Origin: Closterium sp. NIES-65 | Taxonomy: Eukaryota > Streptophyta > Zygnematophyceae > Desmidiales > Closteriaceae | Direction of reading: 5' to 3' | DNA: 64,000 nt | NCBI GenBank assembly: GCA_948144175.1 | Contig: CANXME010001986.1 | Span: 372,001-436,000, forward strand | In this document: positions 44,435 to 54,559 of the stretch, piece after piece | Numbering within the stretch: the first letter of the stretch is position 1 | How the letters are laid out: each line of letters starts with the position of its first letter | Made by a program: the position numbers and the translations under genes | Notes under the pieces: generated by a model | What the model was told of the DNA's origin: nothing | What the model saw: the letters and a program-made list of their open reading frames with translations, nothing else | Databases searched by the model: none

Positions 44435-47251
44435 CGTCACCTCCCCCCCTCGTCCCCACCGTCAGCTTTGCTGCTTCCCTTAATGGCGCCCTTCTCGCTT
44501 GCCGAAATTGATCGTGCAATGGCCTCTCTCGCCCCTGGCAAGACGCCCGGCAGCGATGGCCTGGCCGGAGATTTCTTCCGCACTTACCGTGCTCTCCTCG
44601 GTCCGGTCTTCCATCAACTCTTCGCGACAATCTGGCGCTCCCAGTCGTTGTCCCCCTCTATGAGAGGCGGCCGCACTGTCCTCATCCCCAAACGACAGTC
44701 TTCCTCAATGGTCGAGGATCTTCGCCCTATTACGCTCATGAATGCTGACTACAAAACCCTCGCCATCTGCCTCGCCAACCGTCTTCAACCTGTTCTGCGC
44801 CACATCATCCACCCCGCCCAGACAGCCTTTGTGCGCGGTCGTAGCATTGGCGATACGATCAATGACACTCTCGATTTAATGGAATGGGCAGTTGCCCGCT
44901 CCGTACCCCTCCTCGTACTCACAGTAGACATCCGCAAAGCCTACGACCTGGTAGATCGCGAGTTCATGTACCAGTGTTTGTCCTATCTAGGCCTGCCTTC
45001 CGACTTCATCACTTGGGTACGCCTCCTCCACACTGACACCTCCACCCGGGTATTGGTCAATAATCATCCAGGACCCGACTTCCCGGTCCGCTCTGGCGTC
45101 CGTCAAGGCTGCCCCCTAGCCCCACTCTTGTTCATCTGTGTCATCGAGGTCCTTCACCGCCATCTGTCCTCTGCCCTCCCGGGTTTCGCCTTCTCCACCC
45201 ACCAACGGCGTCTGGCAGCATGCTATGCCGATGACATTTCAATTTTCCTCAACTCAGACTCCGAACTTCACACTGCCTCCCAGCTTTTGGACTCCTTTGC
45301 CCTGGTCTCCAGGGAACAGCCTAACTGGAATAAGTGCTCCATCCTCCCCTTCAATATCCCGCATCAGCAGATTACGCACGCAGGCCCCATTCCGGTGCGC
45401 CAACCTGAAGACGCTGAACGTATTCTGGGTGTGTTTGTTCAGCATTCCCAACCCGGAGTCAGGACGTGGGAACAGATTCTCGCCAAAGCCTCATCCACCA
45501 TCGCATTTCTCTCTAAACTTCACCTCACTGCTTCGTGTCGCGCTGCCCTTGTCACTGAGAGGGTCATCCCCCTGATTGCCTTCGGCGGCCGCTTTCAGCC
45601 TCCTCCCCCTCGCTTGCTTAAACAGCTGGACATGCTCGTTGGAAATTTCCTCTCCGCCAGCAAGCATCACTCCACAGGCCTCGTCTCCCGGCTTCTCACC
45701 AAACGCATCCTCTATAATAAAAAACAACACGGTGGGATCGGCGGACTTGAACCCTCGCAGTACGTATCTGCCCTCAACGTCCAGCGAGCCTGCCGCCGCT
45801 TCCGGCCCACCCCGTTTGAGGACATTGCGCGGAGCTGCTCCACCCTGCCTTTCGGACTCCATTGCTTCCTTCTCCATCCCCTCATCTTGAGAAGTCTCCC
45901 TGTCTCCACCCCCCCTCGTGCCAGGGCTGAACTTGAGTCCTTCCTGGCCATGTCCCCGCTCATACACCCCCCACGCTTGGAGCCTTGGGTCTTACTGGCA
46001 GAACCCCTCCCCTTTAATCGTTTTCTCCTTAAGCCGGATGGGCAACCCTTTGGTGGTCTCAAAGAAGAACTGCCTCTCCTCACCCTCCAACTCCGCCTCG
46101 GACATCTCCTCACCCCCACAGAGTCTGGTCTTCGTCGCCTCTCCAGAGTTGAAATTTTCCGTCGATTCCCTACTGCCCGTTTCCCCTGCAGCAGACGTAT
46201 CCTCACAGCCATTACCGAAGCGGTTCCTCTGGACTGGTGGGAGGTCCTCCTCCCTTTTCAACGCCCTCTGGGATCCTTGTCTGCAGGAGATTGGACTGTC
46301 CCTGTCTCCCCTCCTCCCCTCTCTCCTCCTCAACTACTGCAGGTTCGCGTTACACTCCCAGGCGGTCTGGTGGTAGCAGATAGGTACGACATCAGCTGTA
46401 GACGTGTAGGTAGGGAGGCCGTCAGCTGCTGCGTCGTCCCCGAACGTGCCCTTCTCACCATCCTCGTCCGTGACAGATGGATCCATGGACCCTTTTGCTC
46501 CGGTGCTGGGTTAGCCGATCGCATAGACCTGCTCCGCCCAAGACCACCATCCTTAGCAGTCCTTCGCAAACAGTTCTACCGCCCTCAGCCGCTCTCCCTA
46601 CAGGAAGCCTGGTCGACTGCGTTACAACTCCCTGTCCCTGCACTGCCCTCGCTCACACACCCCTTCCTCCGCGAGCAGCCCAGTCGATCCCGCGACCTCC
46701 TCCTCCGCCTTTTTGCGCGTGCCCTTCCCACAGGTGCCCGTTTCCGTTTCATGGAAGATGGTGGCAGCTGTCGACGCTGTCCACCAAGACCCCTTGAGAC
46801 CCTCCTACACGTCTTCAATGAGTGTGGCCCAGCGGCGACAGTCTCAGCGGCTCTCTGTCGGGTGGCACGTTCGCACCTGGGAGTGGCTGTCCCGGCTCCG
46901 CTTGTGTTCTTCCCTCTCTCCCACCCTGCTGGACAGATTGCACCTTGGTGCTTGTTGGTGGGCGCTGCTGCCAAGACCCTCTGGGATGAGCGCTGTGCAA
47001 CTGTACATCAGCGCGAGTCTTCCTCAACCATCTCCATCCTGCACCGTGTCTTAGGAGCTTTCCTTTCCGCTTGCAAGCTTTTCTTCTGGCAGCGGAAAAA
47101 GCGTTCGATCAAATTCCAAAGGGCAACGGCATCCAGGGTTCGCTACGCCCAGTCTCTCCGCCTTCTGTGCTTTGAATCTTCTGAGTACCCTTCACTACAC
47201 CCAGCACTACAACGGACCTGGCTCCTGAACGACCCCTTCCGCCCCCCCTGA
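44435..47251 (+). pseudogene. LINE ORF2, reverse transcriptase and zinc knuckle
   Basis: The frame continues from the endonuclease part without shift and stays open for about 930 codons. Reverse transcriptase motifs include GKTPGSDG, RPITLMN, TVDIRKAYD, RSGVRQGCPLAP and CYADD (YADD at 45224-45235). Near the C-terminus CRRC...HVFNEC (about 46769-46827) is the CCHC-type zf-RVT knuckle common in plant LINEs. The catalytic residues are present. Truncation and the TAG make it a dead copy. Confidence 0.9.
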
Positions 47252-47410
47252 ATGCAGCATCCTCATCTAGCCCTGGTACCGGCCATCAGGTGGTCCCTGG
47301 TGCCAGCGGGAGTCCCGCTGGGCAGCTAGCACGATACAGTGCAGATTGTTTTTACGACCTTGATATGTTATCATTGCTGCTGCTTGTATCAAATGTATTG
47401 GTTACGACCA

Positions 47411-47433
47411 TCAATAAAACTTAAAACTTAAAA
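47411..47433 (+). other. LINE 3' end with aataaa and ttaaaac repeats
   Basis: caataaaacttaaaacttaaaa ends at the target duplication. A short tandem tail instead of poly(A) is known from some LINE clades. Confidence 0.8.
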
Positions 47434-47452
47434 CCGAATCTGCAACACATCC
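47434..47452. repeat. Target-site duplication of the LINE, right copy
   Basis: Exact copy of 43184-43202. Confidence 0.93.
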
Positions 47453-47526
47453 GTCTGTTAAAGTAAACATCGTTACAGCGTTCTGAACACATTTCAAAAT
47501 TTACAGTTTACGTGCGCTTATAATAA

Positions 47527-47642
47527 AACAAGTTTTTTTCAGGGGGTGCGCTTATGATCGAGAAGCGGATATAAGCGTCACACGCCAATTAAAAGCGCCA
47601 GGCGCTAATCCGAGGGTGGCGCTTATATCCGGGGTATGACGG
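47527..47642 (-). repeat. Possible right terminal inverted repeat of an older DNA transposon
   Basis: The block contains several gcgcttat and gatataagcg motifs in both directions and ends tatatccggggtatgacgg, the inverse of a sequence near 36690. ta follows. Such repeated cgcttat motifs at the ends recall pogo-like elements. The identity is inference only. Confidence 0.4.
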
Positions 47643-47931
47643 TAAGTGTACTGTACAGTAGGCTCTTTTCACCTTTCGTAGATTCCCATCCCCGTTACCT
47701 AGGGCTCCTACCATTACCACCGCCTTCTTCCTTTCTCATATGGCTCGCATAGGCTCCCAGCTTCAGCCCCTGAAGGCTCGCAAGCGTACAGCAGCTTCAG
47801 CTCCCACTGTTGCCCTCTCAGGCTTATTCAGCTAACCTTGAGTATTGCTTCGCATATTTTGCCTTGACTCCTGCCACTGTTTATAAACAGACTTGAAAGG
47901 GAGGAGTGCTACTGTAAGGGACGCTCATATA
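47643..47931. other. 3' flank of the LRR gene, no gene seen
   Basis: 289 bp downstream of the LRR stop codon, probably including its 3' untranslated region. No frame or RNA gene is recognised. Confidence 0.5.
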
Positions 47932-49569
47932 TCAGCCATCCTTCTCGCACACATGCTTGCTTCCTGCCTTCAGCTTGTACCCTTTATAGCAGCGACACTC
48001 AAACTGTGTAGAGCTGCTGGCACTGCTCGCTGGCACACAAGTTCCGTAACCTGAGCAGGGTGGGCTGCTGCTGCTGGTTCCACAAATTTTTTCACAAGCC
48101 GCCCCGCTCCGCTGCTGTTTCTCCGGGCAGCTAGACGTTTTCGACAGGCAGTTCTGCACAGCTCGCAGAATTTCATCGTCCCCGAACCCCTGCCTGAGAC
48201 CGGACTCCTCCGGGCAGAGTTTCTGCCCGGAAATAGTGAGCATGGGGTTACCCCATAAGTAGTTATACTGCAGATCGAACATCATGTCCCCATCACCCCT
48301 CCCCAGCTGAGGCAGCTTCCCAGAGAAGTAATTTTCGGAGATGTTGAAATCCGTCAGGGGAATGTTGGAGAGCGCAGCTGCAGGAATTGAACCCACGAAC
48401 GAGTTGCTGGCAATGTCCAGATGCACCAGAGTCCCCGCAACTCCCGCTTTCACGGCAGTCCACGGAAATTCTCCCGTCATCTGGTTATACGCGAGAGAAA
48501 GATCGGTCAGGGGCGGTTTATATGCGAAAAACTTCCACGAAACAGAGCCGTTGAGCCGGTTCTTCATGAGGTAAAGCTTGTTGAGATTTTTTATCCTGCC
48601 CAGAACGGGGGGCAGGTTTCCTGAAAACTTATTGAAGCTCAGATCGAGGGAACGAAGGCTCGGGTGCTGCCACAACTGAGCCAGCGACAGAGTCGAGTCT
48701 TTAATCCCCGATTGCTGCATATTCAGTCCCTCGAGCCGCGACAGCCTGTTGATTAACTTGTAAGGGAAGACGCCGCCAATGGGATTGTATGAAAGGTCGA
48801 GGACCTTAAGAGTCGGAGCGAGAGCGGTCAGCTTGCCAGGTAGAGGACCTATTAATCGGTTCTCCTGCAGGTTTAACTCCTCGAGGAGCCGCAATCCCGA
48901 CAGCTGGCGCGGCACGGCTCCCGTTAAGCGATTATGCGCGAGGAGAAGCGTCTTTAAGTTCAGAAGGGATCCGAGCGCGGCGGGAATCGGGCCAGTGAGC
49001 TGGTTTAGGGCAAGCGAGAGGTAATTAAGACGCTTAAGGCTGCTAAGCGCGGGTGGGATGCCTCCGGAAAACCTATGACCAAAGAGATCAAGCGACACGA
49101 GGTTCGTGAGGGAAGGGAGGGAGCGTGGAATGCGGCCGCTGCATCCCCCCGTGCTGCTGCTGATCCTGATGTTCGTGAGGGTCAGAAGCGCGCCGATTGA
49201 CTCCGGAAGGGAGCCCGTGAGGTTCATCCCGGAGATTTCGAGGTGTTGGAGGGAGTTGAGAATGGTGATGGTCCGCGGAATGGGCCCCGTTTCCCAGAGG
49301 TTGAGCTCGATCCTCACGACCGCGCCTTGCGGGGTGCATTTGACGCCTTCCCATTTGCTGCAATCCGTCCCCGCGCGCCACGTCTCGTTATAGATGTACT
49401 CGTTAAGGTACGGCATCAAGGAGAGCAGGAACTTCTCCTGAGCGGGCTTGATTCGCGCGGCGTGGCTCGGGATGCACAGAATGCTTGCAACGAGAACGAA
49501 GAGAGCTACTATCGGGGATGCGAGCGAGGCTGAACCATTCCTAGTACATCTACCGAGGAGGGGTGCCAT
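47932..49569 (-). CDS. Secreted leucine-rich-repeat protein with EGF-like C-terminus
   Basis: A single-exon frame of 545 residues. Residues 1-38 form a signal peptide (hydrophobic core IVALFVLVASILCI, cleavage likely after SHA). An LRR N-terminal cap follows with W and C residues (DCSKWEGVKC, about 68-77), then about a dozen plant-type LRRs (LxxLxLxxNxLxGxIP) from about 85 to 420. The C-terminal 115 residues are Cys-rich and include an EGF-like module (CSGYGTC, FECRCYKGY). No transmembrane segment or kinase follows, so the product is probably secreted. LRR proteins of this kind usually bind peptides or partner receptors; the ligand is unknown. The start is the first ATG before the signal peptide. 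A CCAAT motif and TGACGTCC lie within 40 bp upstream. A broken relative lies at 62682-63571. Confidence 0.9.
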   Translation of the reverse strand: MAPLLGRCTRNGSASLASPIVALFVLVASILCIPSHAARIKPAQEKFLLSLMPYLNEYIYNETWRAGTDCSKWEGVKCTPQGAVVRIELNLWETGPIPRTITILNSLQHLEISGMNLTGSLPESIGALLTLTNIRISSSTGGCSGRIPRSLPSLTNLVSLDLFGHRFSGGIPPALSSLKRLNYLSLALNQLTGPIPAALGSLLNLKTLLLAHNRLTGAVPRQLSGLRLLEELNLQENRLIGPLPGKLTALAPTLKVLDLSYNPIGGVFPYKLINRLSRLEGLNMQQSGIKDSTLSLAQLWQHPSLRSLDLSFNKFSGNLPPVLGRIKNLNKLYLMKNRLNGSVSWKFFAYKPPLTDLSLAYNQMTGEFPWTAVKAGVAGTLVHLDIASNSFVGSIPAAALSNIPLTDFNISENYFSGKLPQLGRGDGDMMFDLQYNYLWGNPMLTISGQKLCPEESGLRQGFGDDEILRAVQNCLSKTSSCPEKQQRSGAACEKICGTSSSSPPCSGYGTCVPASSASSSTQFECRCYKGYKLKAGSKHVCEKDG

Positions 49570-50871
49570 CGGCGCTTCTCGAAGTGGACGTCACCAACAA
49601 TTGGCTATTACGAGGCAACAGTCGAAACCAGTCAAACTCGAAACAGGAATGTTAAGTCGTAGTTCGGAGTTGTGCGGCTCCGTAGTCTCTAAAGGGATTA
49701 ATCAGGTGCTGCTGTTACGATGATATCGTGGAGAGGTTTTACCGGATATCTAGTAGGCATATGAGGAGGGTGCTAACTCGATTCGCGAAAGGTAGGCTTG
49801 AGGAAGCCACAGTTGCTTTTATGCCATCATCAATCGCTGTCGTTGGCGGCATTTCCATTCGCCAGGACCCATGTGCCTGCTAAGCGGCGAGGAGCCGCGC
49901 GATCGAGTCGCTCCAGCAAGGTACGGAAGGTGTGATGTTTGTTGGCATCGAGGGAAACATCACAGCAGCGAGGAAAGACACACCAAAACAACAGCGTCGA
50001 TTTCGATTTGCAAGTGAGATGCACGGATGAGCTATCACTGGTTGGGGGAATTGCCAAGTTGTTTTTCTCTGTAAAACTTCTTTTGAGAGACTGTTCGCAG
50101 TCTCTAGCCCATTGTTCAGGGACATCGAGTCCCAGTGGGAACCGAAAGCAGTGTAGACTCCTATCATCTCCTGATCCATTGAAGAGCCCCAGAACAACTA
50201 AGTTTCTGAGACTCATAACCGGCAAAATCAGTCTCGAACTTGCAGGGTTATGGAACAGCAGTGTGGATGAAATATTATGAAAAATACAATGCTTAGCTCA
50301 GGGCAGCATGGAGAACCTTAAAATATAGGCTATGAAACAGAAATAATAGTCCCGCCAATTCCGTGTGGGTGGAATGCGGCTTGCGTGGTGCACGACATTG
50401 AGATTCTCCGAATCGCGCAGGTCCACAATGTCCACTATGTGCAGGGCGAAGAAGCACATTCGCGTTTCCAGACGACTGCGACGACAGCTGCGAAACGGCT
50501 GATTGGACGGTGGAGTCCTGGCAGTAACTGTACGACCGGCTGTGGTGTCTCGCTCCCAGTGAGATGGCTGACACCTGACGTCATGTTTGCACATACGGCA
50601 GCTCGGTGGCAGCTTCGTGATTCTTGACTCGTGTCGAAACCCCTTTCTTGTATCTCGCTAGTATGTAATTACATATTGTACATTATGTGGATTTTTAATG
50701 GACTTCTTTTCTTTCCGGGCGTTTGAGTAAACCTAGTAGAAGGGTTTGGTGTACGTGCCAAATGTGATGAAGGTAATGTGTACTTGTCAGCATATTTACC
50801 GTGACAGCAAGTACCAAGCAGATAAACAAATTAACAAATGAAAATCCATCACTAGTGATAGAAAAGCTCCT
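49570..50871. other. Intergenic region between LRR gene and transporter gene
   Basis: About 1.3 kb. The first part must hold the LRR promoter and the last part the transporter 3' untranslated region. Frames of up to about 130 codons exist (for example minus strand 49830-50225) but show no recognisable domain or composition and I do not call them genes. Confidence 0.5.
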
Positions 50872-51249
50872 CTATTGGCTCCTGCTACAAGAATCCTTGA
50901 TGCCCAAAGGTGGAATAGGAGAGACACAAGTGGGTAGGGAGAGGGGAGACACAGGATCGGGTCGTCTTGCAGAGGTATGGAGAGGCGGCGTGCGAAAGGG
51001 GTTAGAAAGGCTATCGCGTGGCGCAGAGGCAGAGGGAGGAGACATCCAATGAGGGATTGAGGTAGTACAAAGACTAGCGCGTGAGGCAGAGGGTCTGGGA
51101 GGGGGAGGCGTGTCAGGAGGAGGGCGGGGGAGGGTGAAGAACGCAGCAGCTGCAGCAGCAGCAGCAAAGGCAGCAGCTGCCATGAAGCCAGGAATGTTGC
51201 CCCCACCGAAGAATGCATCAAAGGGGCCGATGACTAGCGATACAAACAT
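50872..51249 (-). other. Transporter exon 7 (last)
   Basis: The acceptor gcgcag precedes ATGTTTGTATCG. It encodes [17 protein letters not shown], an Ala-rich last helix and a Pro/Ser-rich tail to the TAG at 50872. A second partial copy of the exon start lies at about 51290-51404, without a consensus AG. Confidence 0.8.
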
Positions 51250-54200
51250 CTGCGCGGGTAGGGGTATGGCACAGATGGGGTGTCAGTAAGGGCCAGGTTG
51301 GGAGGAGGGGCAGTTGCAGCGAAGGCAGCTGCTGCCATGCAGCCAGGAATGTTGCCCCCACCGAAGAATGCATCAAAGGGGCTGATGACTAGTGACACTA
51401 ACATATGAGAGAGTGGCACAGAGGGGCCCAGAGGGGCAAACAAGGGGCAGGGTAACATGTTGGGATGGGAAGTCACCTATGCACAACAAGGTGACCTGGG
51501 CATCCACCTGAAACGTTATGAGACCACCTGGGCATCCACCTGAGACGTTATGAGACCACCTGGGCATCCATCCAAGGAAAAATGAGGGATTCACCATGGT
51601 AGAATGAAAAAATCGACTGAGCACAATATAATTAACCCAGGGATTCACCTGAGGAATAACAAGACCACCTGAAGATTCACCTGAGGCAGCACTATCGCAA
51701 TGTTGAGTAGACCAGCTGCCAGGCCCTGCCCGCCGCCTCCTCTGGTGGTGAAGGACGCTGTGAGAGAGAAGGGGAGGCTGTAGGTCACCTGGGGTGATGG
51801 ATGGGGCGTGGGGCATGGTGGATTGTGTGTTTGGAATCGGACGTCAAGGCAAGGCAGGGCCTGCCCTCCGCCTCCTCTGGTGGTGAAGGACGCTGTGAGA
51901 GAGAAGGGGAGGCTGTAGGTCACCTGGAGGGATGGATGGGGCGTGGGGCATGGGGCATGGTGGGTGGTAGTGGGTGGTGGGCGGGAGTTCAGACGTGAAG
52001 GCAACAGTCATTGCGAGCCACATAGCAAGCAGGCCCTCCCCTCCGCCTCCTCTGGTGGTGAAGAACGCCGCGAGGGAGAATGGGAGGCTGTAGGTCACCT
52101 GGTGAGATGGGAGATAGGAGATGGTGGGATGGGAGATAGGAGATGGTGGGATGGGAGATAGGAGATGGTGGGATGGGAGAGAGGAGATGGTGGGATGGGA
52201 GAGAGGAGATGGTGGGATGGGAGACGGCGAACGGAACGGGTGGGTGGCAAAGCATGAGGTTCAATGGTGTGCGCATCAGGCAGAGAAAGACCGGCTGCCA
52301 CGCCCTGCCCTCCCCCGCCCCAAGAGGGTGGTCACAAGGAGTCACAAGGCAGGCCTGGGGGTGGTGGGTGGGGCATGGGGCATGGTGGACGGTGGATGGT
52401 GGATGGTGGACGGTGGACGGTGGACGGTGGACGGTGGACGGTGGTGGACGGTGGTGGACGGTGGGACGGTGGTGGACGGTGGACGGTGGTGGACGGTGGT
52501 GGTGGACGGTGGTGGTGGACGGTGGACGGTGGACGGTGGTGGTGGACGGTGGTGGACGGTGGACGGTGGTGGACGTTGGTGGTGGACGGTGGTGGACGGT
52601 GGACGGTGGTGGACGGTGGTGGTGGACGGTGGACGGTGGTGGACGGTGGTGGTGGACGGTGGTGGACGGTGGTGGACGGTGGTGGACGGTGGTGGACGGT
52701 GGTGGACGGTGGTGGGCGGTGGTGGATGGGGGATCAGGCGTCAAGGCAGCCGTTATTTCGAGTCACATAAGAGGCCCTGCTCTCCAACCTTGCTGCGAGG
52801 GAGAACATACGTCCGCAGGACGTAAGGCCTCCGCAGCCCACCTGTCTGCGTTCGACAAAACCTTGCTGTGAGGGAGAACAGAAAAGATGGTGAGTAGAGA
52901 GTGCCGCTGCCTTTCGTGGCTTTGATCAACTCAGGTGCACATCAGCAGCAGTGAATGCGCCTGTTCCAAGCACAGTAATAACTCTCATACCATGCGTGCC
53001 CCAACTCACCGCCATGGGAGCGCCGAGAACAGCAAGGATGGTGAGTGCAGCTGCCTTGATTTTCGAGACGTGTCAAAAACAGATTCCCAGAACAAGGCAT
53101 GACACAACACTACCACTCACCGCCATGGGAGCGCCAAGGACAGCAAAGATGGTGAGTGCAGCTGCCTTAGCCACCCTTGATTGCGACACGCCTGACACGC
53201 TTGAAAATGGCAGCAGCAAGGATTGCTGGCGTGATACCGCAGGATGCGACTCAAGCAACGGCTCTTGCATCCCGAGTTTCCGCGCGCCCATCAGCTTCCG
53301 AAGCCCAGCAGTCGCCAGTCCGTTTTGAGACAGGGAGCAGCAGAGGCTACCGGTGGCATGTGCCTGGTTGAGTTGAGGCACAACAGGAGCAGCAGAAGGA
53401 ACAGCAGGGGTGACCAGCACGTTTTGAGGCAGCCAGGATTGAGCTTCAACCCCTTGTGCAGGAGCACCAGCGGCCACAGCAGCAGCGGCTAGCCGGATTT
53501 GAGGCACAACAGGAGCAGCAGAGGGCACGGCAGCAGTGGCGAGCAGGCAAACAGCAAGCACCAGATTCCCCACGGCCCACACGGTCCTCGACCCGAACCT
53601 CCGGCACAGAGCGTCGATCCTGAGGCTCGTCACTCCCTGCACCACCGAATTCAGCACCAGACCTAGCGCTCCGAACCTCACTCCCCTGCTGTACGCCTTA
53701 AGAGCCGCCTCGCTACTAGCACTAGCGACTCCGCTGGCTACAAAACTAGCTGCGTTACCAGATCCTAGCGAAGCAGCAGATGCACCTCTTGCTGTACCAG
53801 CAGCAGCAGCAGCAGCAGCAGCTTTAGCTGTTGCAGTTGCTGCTGCAGACGCTGCTGCCCTAGCCGCTGCTAGTCCAGATTCCCTAGGGTTACTCGATCC
53901 CCCAAAGACCTCTCGGCCCATCCAATCAGTGTCGAAGAGCAGGAACGGGAACCACGCAAGCCAGGTTAGGGCCGTGACTGCCAGCACGCACAGCACGGGG
54001 GGAGGCAGCTGCTGCACTGAACTGACCAGCTCCCATAACAGCACCTGCTTCGGTTCCTCCTCTCCCTCTTCCTCCTCCTCCTCCTCCTCCCCATCCCCCT
54101 CCCCCTCCCCGTCCTCTTTTTCGTCTTCCTTCTGCTGCTCCGCTTGCCTCGTCCCGCCTTTCTCTGCCTCAACTGTAGTTGACCCATTCGCTCCTCTCTT

Positions 54201-54516
54201 GTGCCCCGTCTCGCCTGCTCCCATCTCCTCTATCTCACTCGCACTGAACCCACTTACGCTGTTTCCACCACACTCTCTCCCACACTCCCTCCCACTCTCT
54301 CTCCCACACTTCCTTTCCCCTCCCTCCGACCCCTCCACCTGAACCAAATCACTCATCGCCTCACTGCTTTCCCTTGTCCTCCGCCCTCCCATGTCCGCAT
54401 CAGCAGGATCTGCTTGTAACGAGTCAGCAGCAAAGAGGCCTTCTAACGAGTCATCCACAGGCCACACCCCACCAGAGCTGAATACCCCACTTGTGCCGCT
54501 GCCACTGATGCTGCTC

Positions 54517-54559
<43 letters not shown>

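Larger units (their letters stand above)
43203..47433 (+). mobile_element. LINE (L1-like clade), 5'-truncated
   Basis: A 4231-bp non-LTR element is bounded by a perfect 19-bp target duplication. It begins inside an apurinic/apyrimidinic-type endonuclease domain, so ORF1 and the start of ORF2 are missing, as expected from incomplete reverse transcription. Reverse transcriptase and a C-terminal zinc knuckle follow. The 3' end lacks a plain poly(A) and instead reads aataaaac followed by ttaaaac repeats. One in-frame TAG at 44432-44434 separates the endonuclease and reverse transcriptase parts. Confidence 0.95.

Noticed and set aside
49830-50225. Minus-strand frame of 131 codons between the LRR and transporter genes
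   Set aside because: No domain, and overlapping frames of similar length exist; no evidence of coding.
52121-52871. Overlapping frames of about 240 codons rich in Trp, Thr, Val, Asp and Gly
   Set aside because: All arise from the GGACGGTGGT minisatellite; the three frames read alike.
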